Part shown: one piece after another, positions 6,484 to 11,673 of the stretch
Numbering within the stretch: the stretch's first letter is position 1
Layout: the number at the start of each line of letters is the position of its first letter
Origin: Aquabacterium sp.
Lineage (GTDB): Bacteria > Pseudomonadota > Gammaproteobacteria > Burkholderiales > Burkholderiaceae_C
DNA length: 11,673 bases
Direction: 5' to 3'
Assembly: GCA_030654555.1 (NCBI GenBank)
Contig: JAURXG010000021.1
Span: 1-11,673, forward strand
Translations under genes and position numbers: made by a program
Notes under the pieces: model-generated
The model's database searches: none
What the model was told of the DNA's origin: nothing
The model's input: only the letters and a program-made list of their open reading frames with translations

Positions 6484-7700
6484 CAGCGTGTCTCCATGGC
6501 GCCGCAGCGCTGCGCCAGCGGTGCCCGGCAGGGAAAGGCCAGCGTCACCCGCGTGCCGCCGCCCGGGCGTGCGCCCACGCTCAGCGTTCCGCCGATGCGG
6601 CGCGCGCGGTCCTGCATGATCGCCAGGCCGTAGTGGCTGCCTCCGCCCGTCGCGGCGGGCAGCCCGGCGCCATCGTCGTCGATCACGATCTCGGCCCAGC
6701 CCGGCGCCGCGGCGGCGATGCACAGCCAGGCGTGGCGGGCGCCGGCATGCCGGGCCACGTTGTTCAGCGCCTCCTGCACCACGTGGAAGACCTGCGCCTG
6801 CGCGTCGGGCGGCAGTGGCAGATCAGGCAGCCGGTTGTCGAACTCGAGCACCGTCGGGTGGCTGCGACGGAAGGCCTGCACGGCGGCCTGCAGCGCATGC
6901 AGCAGGCCCAGCGGATCCATGGTGGTGCGCATCTGGGTCAGCAGGGTGCGCAGGCTGCCCTGGGCCTGGCCCGCGGCGCTGTTCACGTCGTCCAGGTACT
7001 GCTGTGCACGTGGCAGGTCGCCGGCGTGCATCGCATCCTGCAGCAGCGGCAGGCGCATCTTGACGAAGCTCAAGGATTGAGCCACCCCGTCGTGCACGTC
7101 GGCGGCCAGCATGCGGCGCTCCTGCGCCAGCGTGTCGTTCAGGCGCTGGGCTTCGTCGCGGGCGTGGGCCAGCGCCAGGCCGAGCAGCTCGCCCACGGTG
7201 TCGAGCAGGCCCAGCACGTCGGGCGACAAGCTGGTGCCCTGGTCGAAGAACAGGGTGTAGACGCCCAGCACCCGGCCCTGGTGGCGCAGCGGCACCGCCA
7301 GCACCTGCTGTGCCGGTCCGGCCGGCGCGCTGGCCGACGGGGCCATGCGACAGGTGCTGCGGTCGGCCGCCCAGACCGGGTCGGCACCCGCGGCGGCCCG
7401 GCCGCAGACGCCGCAGTGGCGGTCGACGGCCTCGCCCGCGCCGCACAGGCTGGCCGCGGGGCCCAGCGTGCCGACGAGGTGCAGACGATGGTCGTCGTCG
7501 GCCAGCACGCGCACCGAGCCGCCCTGCGCGCCGGCCAGCCGCAGCAACGGCGCGAGAAAGCGCTGCAGCAGCGATTGTGGGTCGCGGCCGGCCGACAGAC
7601 CGGCCGTCAGATCGGCCAGGAAGGTGGCCGGTGCGGTGACGGCCGCAGCAGTGGAGGGGGCAGGACGGGTCAAGCGATGGGTCCTCGGGGCGGTCAGCAT
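6483..7700 (-). CDS. NarX-like cytoplasmic sensor histidine kinase with Cys-containing GAF-like domain
   Basis: From ATG 7700 the product has 405 residues. A GAF-like sensor region (about 27-178) holds four cysteines, C86, C96, C99 (HCGVCG) and C117. A HisKA_3 helix follows with the phospho-accepting H203 (ADVHDGVAQSL). The HATPase domain has an N-box (EALNNVARH, about 310-318), DDDGAGL (341-347) and GLAIMQDRA (358-366). I see no convincing membrane segments, so the signal is probably intracellular. The Cys set could hold an Fe-S cluster or act as a thiol switch; this is inference. A longer reading frame starts at ATG 7769, but its first codons include GGT, TCA, GCT, TAT and ATA, unlike the rest of this GC3-rich gene, so I take 7701-7769 as non-coding. 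The partner regulator follows with a one-base overlap. Confidence 0.87.
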   Translation of the reverse strand: MLTAPRTHRLTRPAPSTAAAVTAPATFLADLTAGLSAGRDPQSLLQRFLAPLLRLAGAQGGSVRVLADDDHRLHLVGTLGPAASLCGAGEAVDRHCGVCGRAAAGADPVWAADRSTCRMAPSASAPAGPAQQVLAVPLRHQGRVLGVYTLFFDQGTSLSPDVLGLLDTVGELLGLALAHARDEAQRLNDTLAQERRMLAADVHDGVAQSLSFVKMRLPLLQDAMHAGDLPRAQQYLDDVNSAAGQAQGSLRTLLTQMRTTMDPLGLLHALQAAVQAFRRSHPTVLEFDNRLPDLPLPPDAQAQVFHVVQEALNNVARHAGARHAWLCIAAAAPGWAEIVIDDDGAGLPAATGGGSHYGLAIMQDRARRIGGTLSVGARPGGGTRVTLAFPCRAPLAQRCGAMETR

Positions 7701-7725
7701 ACGCCGCCAGCGCAGGGCGGTGGCG

Positions 7726-7735
7726 CATATATAAG
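7726..7735 (-). promoter_or_regulatory. Possible -10 box for the kinase-regulator operon
   Basis: CATATATAAG is the most AT-rich stretch in the window. On the minus strand it offers TATATA about 27 bases before ATG 7700, a fitting place for a -10 element with a short leader. No good -35 lies 16-18 bases further upstream, so the promoter may depend on an activator. It could also serve the plus strand with a leader of nearly 200 bases. Confidence 0.35.
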
Positions 7736-7832
7736 CCGCGATTGAACCAAGCGCCAGCCGATTTGTCATGAGGCTCTACCCGGGCGTGTCGGCCGCGTGT
7801 TGTCCAGGCATCCCCCATTTGGGCTACATGGC

Positions 7833-7850
7833 ATTACCCGTACCGGGAAT
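7833..7850. promoter_or_regulatory. Imperfect dyad, candidate response-regulator site upstream of soeA
   Basis: ATTACCCGTACCGGGAAT matches its own reverse complement at 7 of 9 pairs, centred between 7841 and 7842. A tighter core is CCCG-TAC-CGGG (7837-7847). Its TACCCGT (7835-7841) is one mismatch from the NarL heptamer consensus TACYYMT, but the second half does not give a classical 7-2-7 arrangement. It lies 85 bases before the soeA ATG. Confidence 0.4.
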
Positions 7851-7934
7851 AGACGCACCGCGGCGGCCTTGCGCCTAATGCAGCCAGAGACAGATCCGGT
7901 TGCACCGCGCCGCCGGCTAGCGAAGAAGCCCCCG

Positions 7935-10853
7935 ATGCCGGCCACCCCGTTGCACGACCCCACCGCGTCGCCCCAGCCTGGCGCCAGCACCGAGACCAAG
8001 AACACCACGTGCTACATGTGCGCCTGCCGTTGCGGCATCCGCGTGCACCTGCGTGATGGCGAAGTGCGCTACATCGAAGGCAACCCCGAGCACCCGCTGA
8101 ACCAGGGGGTGATCTGCGCCAAGGGCTCGTCGGGGATCATGAAGCAGTACTCGCCGGCGCGGCTGACGCAGCCGCTGATGCGCAAGCCCGGCAGCGAGCG
8201 CGGCGCCAATCATTTCGTGCCGATTGACTGGGACACCGCCTTCAAGATGCTGGAGGACCGGCTGCGCCACCTGCGCGCCACCGACCCGAAGCAGTTCGCG
8301 CTGTTCACCGGGCGCGACCAGATGCAGGCGCTGACCGGCCTGTTCGCGCGCCAGTTCGGCACGCCCAACTACGCGGCGCATGGCGGCTTCTGCTCGGTCA
8401 ACATGGCCGCGGGCATGATCTACACCATCGGCGGCAGCTTCTGGGAGTTCGGCGGTCCCGACCTCGACCGCGCCAGGCTGTTCGTGATGATCGGCACCGC
8501 CGAGGATCATCACTCCAACCCGATGAAGGTGGCGCTGAGCAAGTTCAAGCGCCAGGGCGGGCGCTTCATCTCGATCAACCCGGTGCGCACCGGTTATTCG
8601 GCCATCGCCGACGAGTGGGTGCCGATCAAGCCCGGCACCGACGGCGCGCTGCTGCTGGCGCTGGTGCACGAGATCATCGCGCTGGGCCTGTACGACCGCG
8701 ACTTCCTGGCGCGCTACACCAACGCCGGCCAGCTGGTGAACCAGGATGCCGCCAGCGACGACTTCGGCCTGATGCTGCGCAATGCCGAGGGCGACGTCGT
8801 CAACCCGCTGCGCCCGGCCAACTTCTTCTGGTGGGACCGGCTGTCGCAACAGCCGGTGGCCGACCACGCCGACGGCGCCGACCCGGCGCTGCTGGGCCAC
8901 TTCAAGATGCCCGACGGCACCGCCGCGGTGCCCGCCTTCCAGCTGCTGGAAGAGCGCGTCAAGCCCTACACCGCCGACTGGGCGGCCGGCATCACCGGCA
9001 TCCCGGCGGCCACCATCCGCCGGCTGGCCCACGAGATGGGCATCACCGCGCGCGACCAGAAGATCGAGCTGCCGATCGCCTGGACCGACAGCTGGGGCAA
9101 GCGCCACGATTCGGTCACCGGCAACCCGGTGGCCTTCCACGCGATGCGTGGGCTGGCCGCGCACAGCAACGGCTTCCACACCATCCGCACGCTGGCCATC
9201 CTGATGAGCCTGCTGGGCACCATCGACCGGCCTGGCGGCTTCCGCCACAAGGCACCGTACCCGCGTGCGGTGCCGCCCAACGCGCGCCCGCCCAAGGGGC
9301 CCGACGCGGTGCAGCCCGACACCCCGCTCAACGGCGCGCCGCTGGGCTGGCCCGAAAGCCCCGACGACCTGTTCGTCGACGCCGCCGGTGAGCCGGTGCG
9401 CATCGACAAGGGCTTCAGCTGGGAGCACCCGCTGTCGGCGCATGGGCTGATGCACAACGTCATCACCAACGCCTGGCGCGGTGATCCGTACCCGATCGAC
9501 ACGCTGCTGATCTTCATGGCCAACATGGCCTGGAACTCGACGATGAACACGTCCGAGGTCCGCAGGATGCTCAACGACAAGCGCGAGGATGGGCAGTACA
9601 AGATCCCGTTCCTGGTCGTCTGCGACGCATTCCAGAGCGAGATGACGGCCTATGCCGACCTGATCCTGCCCGACACCACCTACCTGGAGCGGCACGACTG
9701 CATGTCGCTGCTCGACCGGCCGATCTCCGAGTTCGACGGTCCGGTGGATTCGGTGCGCATCCCGGTGCTGCCGCCCACCGGCCAGTGCAAGCCGTTCCAG
9801 GAGGTGCTGGTCGAGCTGGCCGGCCGGCTGCAGTTGCCCGCCTTCACCGCGGCCGACGGCGGCCGCAAGTTCCGCGACTACCCCGACTTCATCGTCAACT
9901 ACGAGACCGCGCCCGGCTCGGGCATCGGCTTCCTGGCCGGCTGGCGCGGCAAGGGCGGCGAGAAGTCGATGCGCGGCGAGCCCAACCCCAAGCAGTGGCA
10001 GATGTACGAGAAGAACAACTGCGTCTTCCACCACGTGCTGCCGCCGGGCCAGCAGTACATGCGCAACTGGAACGACGACTACATGCGCTGGGCGCAGGGC
10101 GCCGGGCTGCGGCGCGACCGCGATCCGATCGTCATCCACCTGTACTCCGAGTTCCTGCAGCGCTTCCGGCTGGCGGCGCAGGGCAAGCGCCCGGGCAAGC
10201 AGCCGCCCGAGCGGCACCGCCAGCGCGTGATGACCTACTTCGATCCGCTGCCGTTCTACTACGCGCCGCTGGAAGAGCAGGCCACCGACACCACGCGTTA
10301 TCCGCTGAACGCGGTGACGCAGCGGCCGATGGCGATGTACCACTCCTGGGATTCGCAGAACGCCTGGCTGCGCCAGATCCACACCCACAACTACCTGTTC
10401 GTCAACCCGAAGACGGCGCAGGCGGAGGGCATCGCCGACGGCGGCTGGATGTGGGTCGAGTCGCCCTGGGGCAAGGTGCGCTGCCTGTGCCGCTACTCCG
10501 AGGCGGTGGAGCCCGGCACGGTCTGGACCTGGAACGCCATCGGCAAGGCCGCCGGCGCCTGGAACCTGACGCCCGACGCCAACGAATCGCAACGCGGCTT
10601 CCTGCTCAACCACCTGATCCGCGAGGAGCTGCCGGTGGCCGGTGGCACCGGTGCGGTGGTCTCCAACAGCGACCCGATCACCGGCCAGGCCGCCTGGTAC
10701 GACGTGCGGGTGCGCATCTACAAGGCCCAGCCCGACGAGGCCCCACAGAGCTGGCCGCAGGCCGCCGCACCGATGCAGCCCGTGGCCGGCATGGGCGCCG
10801 CCCCGCGGCGCCGCGGCTGGATGGCGGGCCTGGGTCTGGGCAGGAAGGGCTGA
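7935..10853 (+). CDS. soeA: SoeA, molybdopterin catalytic subunit of cytoplasmic sulfite dehydrogenase
   Basis: The 972-residue product is a DMSO-reductase-family molybdoenzyme. It has an N-terminal [4Fe-4S] motif (C26, C29, C33 and C61), the Mo/W-bis-MGD domain and a C-terminal dinucleotide-binding domain (about 790-930). Cys153 in GGFCSVN is the likely molybdenum ligand. The TTCYMCACRCG and FTGRDQ segments are typical of SoeA, which oxidises sulfite to sulfate in the cytoplasm. There is no Tat signal, which agrees with that location. ATG 7935 is preceded by GAAGAAG (7922-7928). The open frame extends back to GTG 7797 with an ATG at 7878, but that stretch uses rare codons (CTA, AGA, ACA) absent from the gene body. 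SoeB starts three bases after the stop. Confidence 0.9.
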   Translation: MPATPLHDPTASPQPGASTETKNTTCYMCACRCGIRVHLRDGEVRYIEGNPEHPLNQGVICAKGSSGIMKQYSPARLTQPLMRKPGSERGANHFVPIDWDTAFKMLEDRLRHLRATDPKQFALFTGRDQMQALTGLFARQFGTPNYAAHGGFCSVNMAAGMIYTIGGSFWEFGGPDLDRARLFVMIGTAEDHHSNPMKVALSKFKRQGGRFISINPVRTGYSAIADEWVPIKPGTDGALLLALVHEIIALGLYDRDFLARYTNAGQLVNQDAASDDFGLMLRNAEGDVVNPLRPANFFWWDRLSQQPVADHADGADPALLGHFKMPDGTAAVPAFQLLEERVKPYTADWAAGITGIPAATIRRLAHEMGITARDQKIELPIAWTDSWGKRHDSVTGNPVAFHAMRGLAAHSNGFHTIRTLAILMSLLGTIDRPGGFRHKAPYPRAVPPNARPPKGPDAVQPDTPLNGAPLGWPESPDDLFVDAAGEPVRIDKGFSWEHPLSAHGLMHNVITNAWRGDPYPIDTLLIFMANMAWNSTMNTSEVRRMLNDKREDGQYKIPFLVVCDAFQSEMTAYADLILPDTTYLERHDCMSLLDRPISEFDGPVDSVRIPVLPPTGQCKPFQEVLVELAGRLQLPAFTAADGGRKFRDYPDFIVNYETAPGSGIGFLAGWRGKGGEKSMRGEPNPKQWQMYEKNNCVFHHVLPPGQQYMRNWNDDYMRWAQGAGLRRDRDPIVIHLYSEFLQRFRLAAQGKRPGKQPPERHRQRVMTYFDPLPFYYAPLEEQATDTTRYPLNAVTQRPMAMYHSWDSQNAWLRQIHTHNYLFVNPKTAQAEGIADGGWMWVESPWGKVRCLCRYSEAVEPGTVWTWNAIGKAAGAWNLTPDANESQRGFLLNHLIREELPVAGGTGAVVSNSDPITGQAAWYDVRVRIYKAQPDEAPQSWPQAAAPMQPVAGMGAAPRRRGWMAGLGLGRKG

Positions 10854-10856
10854 AGC

Positions 10857-11585
10857 ATGACCCAGCTCGCGTTGGTCATCGACCTCAACGTCTGCGTGGG
10901 CTGCCATGCCTGCGTCACCAGCTGCAAGCAGTGGAACACCTCGGGTTCTGCCGGCCCGCTGGTCGACGACCAGCCCTACGGCAAGGACCCGACCGGCACC
11001 TTCTTCAACCGGGTGCAGACCTTCGAGGTGGGCGAGTACCCGAACACCCAGACGGTGCATTTCCCCAAGAGCTGCCTGCACTGCGAAGACCCGCCCTGCG
11101 TGCCGGTGTGCCCCACCGGCGCCAGCTACAAGCGCGCCGAGGACGGCATCGTGCTGGTCGACTACGACAAGTGCATCGGCTGCAAGTACTGCAGCTGGGC
11201 CTGCCCCTACGGCGCGCGCGAGTTCGACGAAGAGCGCAAGGTGATGAGCAAGTGCACGCTGTGCGTCGACCGCGTCACCAGCAAGACCCTGCCCGAAGCC
11301 GAGCGCAAGCCGGCCTGCGTGCTGGCCTGCCCGTCGAGCGCGCGGCTGTTCGGCGACGTGCACGACCCGGCGTCGGCCGTGTCGGTGGCCATCCGCGACC
11401 GCGGCGGCTACACGCTGATGCCCGAGTGGAACACTCGCCCGGCCAACCACTACCTGCCGCGCCGCCGCCACGACGCGGTGGTGCACGCCGAAGACCTGGT
11501 GCGGGTGGACAACCCGCTGAAGATCGACGGCAAGCGGCCCGAAGCTCCGCAGCAAGGGCCCGGCCGCGAAGACTATGCAACCTGA
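10857..11585 (+). CDS. soeB: SoeB, four-cluster [4Fe-4S] electron-transfer subunit of sulfite dehydrogenase
   Basis: The 242-residue DmsB/PsrB-type ferredoxin has four cysteine groups: C13-C16-C19-C23, C73-C76-C81-C85, C106-C109-C112-C116 and C133-C136 with C154/C158. It has no signal peptide, unlike the related DsrO, and would sit on the cytoplasmic face, carrying electrons from SoeA to SoeC. A strong ribosome site, AGGAAGGG (10842-10849), lies seven bases before ATG. The C-terminal 40 residues are a charged, probably flexible tail without cysteines. It is separated from soeC by 33 bases. Confidence 0.93.
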   Translation: MTQLALVIDLNVCVGCHACVTSCKQWNTSGSAGPLVDDQPYGKDPTGTFFNRVQTFEVGEYPNTQTVHFPKSCLHCEDPPCVPVCPTGASYKRAEDGIVLVDYDKCIGCKYCSWACPYGAREFDEERKVMSKCTLCVDRVTSKTLPEAERKPACVLACPSSARLFGDVHDPASAVSVAIRDRGGYTLMPEWNTRPANHYLPRRRHDAVVHAEDLVRVDNPLKIDGKRPEAPQQGPGREDYAT

Positions 11586-11618
11586 TCCACGCCCCCTGAC
11601 CGACCCCCGAGCGACACC

Positions 11619-11673
11619 ATGAATCCGGCTTTCTCGGTCATCTTCCTGACCACCCTCATCGGCGCAGGGCAGG
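11619..11673 (+). CDS. soeC: SoeC, membrane anchor, N-terminal start (partial, 3' end outside window)
   Basis: Only 18 codons are present: MNPAFSVIFLTTLIGAGQ, the start of a first transmembrane helix. The place directly after soeB and the hydrophobic start fit SoeC, the DmsC-like quinone-reducing membrane subunit of SoeABC. The ribosome site is weak (GAGCGA at 11610-11615). Nothing further can be said from the fragment. Confidence 0.8.
   Translation, partial: MNPAFSVIFLTTLIGAGQ

Larger units (their letters stand above)
7701..7934. promoter_or_regulatory. Divergent promoter/regulatory region between the sensor kinase and soeA
   Basis: This 234-base gap is clearly less GC-biased than the genes on either side. 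It must hold the starts of transcription for the kinase-regulator pair (leftward) and for soeABC (rightward). It contains an AT-rich CATATATAAG (7726-7735), an imperfect dyad (7833-7850) and TACCC motifs at 7777-7781 and 7835-7839. Reading it as coding in either direction needs rare codons such as ATA, AGA and CTA, which supports a regulatory role. No consensus -35/-10 pair is evident for soeA. Confidence 0.65.

Noticed and set aside
7701..7769. N-terminal membrane helix on the kinase if ATG 7769 is used
   Set aside because: The hydrophobic run is short, and its codons (including ATA in a TATATA stretch) indicate a promoter rather than coding sequence.
7797..7934. N-terminal extension of SoeA with an Arg-Arg-Arg stretch that might be a Tat signal
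   Set aside because: The arginines are not in an SRRxFLK context, no hydrophobic stretch follows, and the codons are unlike the gene body. SoeA is cytoplasmic.
7917..11555. A 1212-codon open frame on the minus strand opposite soeA and soeB
   Set aside because: It is an antisense shadow caused by strong GC bias at third codon positions. Its translation is a low-complexity His/Arg/Val/Ala-rich string with no domain, while the plus strand has clear SoeA and SoeB motifs.
1..11673. CRISPR array, tRNA, rRNA, insertion sequence, toxin-antitoxin or phage genes
   Set aside because: No spaced direct repeats, tRNA-like arms, transposase motifs or small toxin-like genes were seen. The window is filled with metabolic and regulatory genes.

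Overview
The window is a dense, very GC-rich piece of a bacterial chromosome. It carries a lithotrophic sulfur-oxidation locus. The gene families, the gene order, the Tat and Sec signals and the GC-rich palindromic repeat point to a sulfur-oxidising betaproteobacterium, probably of the order Burkholderiales. That placement is inferred from style and gene content, not from a marker gene.

Left part (1-5781, plus strand) is the distal half of a reverse-type dsr operon, in nearly the same order as in Allochromatium vinosum: dsrL (3' end only), dsrJ, dsrO, dsrP, dsrN, dsrR. A uroporphyrinogen-III C-methyltransferase gene (cobA type) and a small secreted SCP2-like protein follow. Neighbouring genes overlap or lie 3-39 bases apart, so this reads as one transcription unit. 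DsrJ, DsrO and DsrP are the periplasmic and membrane subunits of the DsrMKJOP electron-transfer complex. CobA and DsrN supply and amidate the siroheme of reverse dissimilatory sulfite reductase. DsrR is an A-type-scaffold-like accessory protein, here with an unusual Gly/Cys tail.

Middle part (5827-7700, minus strand) is a NarL/NarX-type two-component pair. The sensor kinase is predicted to be soluble, with a Cys-containing GAF-like input domain. The pair converges on the dsr operon and diverges from the soe genes. A 234-base divergent intergenic region (7701-7934) holds an AT-rich box, a dyad and TACCC-type elements.

Right part (7935-11673, plus strand) is soeA, soeB and the start of soeC, encoding the cytoplasmic membrane-bound sulfite dehydrogenase SoeABC. 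Together the locus would take sulfane sulfur to sulfite (Dsr) and sulfite to sulfate (Soe), with a regulator placed between the two modules. The core enzymes are known families. The less ordinary points are the DsrR Cys tail, the repeat at the dsrJ start, the SCP2-like protein, the Cys-GAF kinase next to soe, and the His tail on DsrN.
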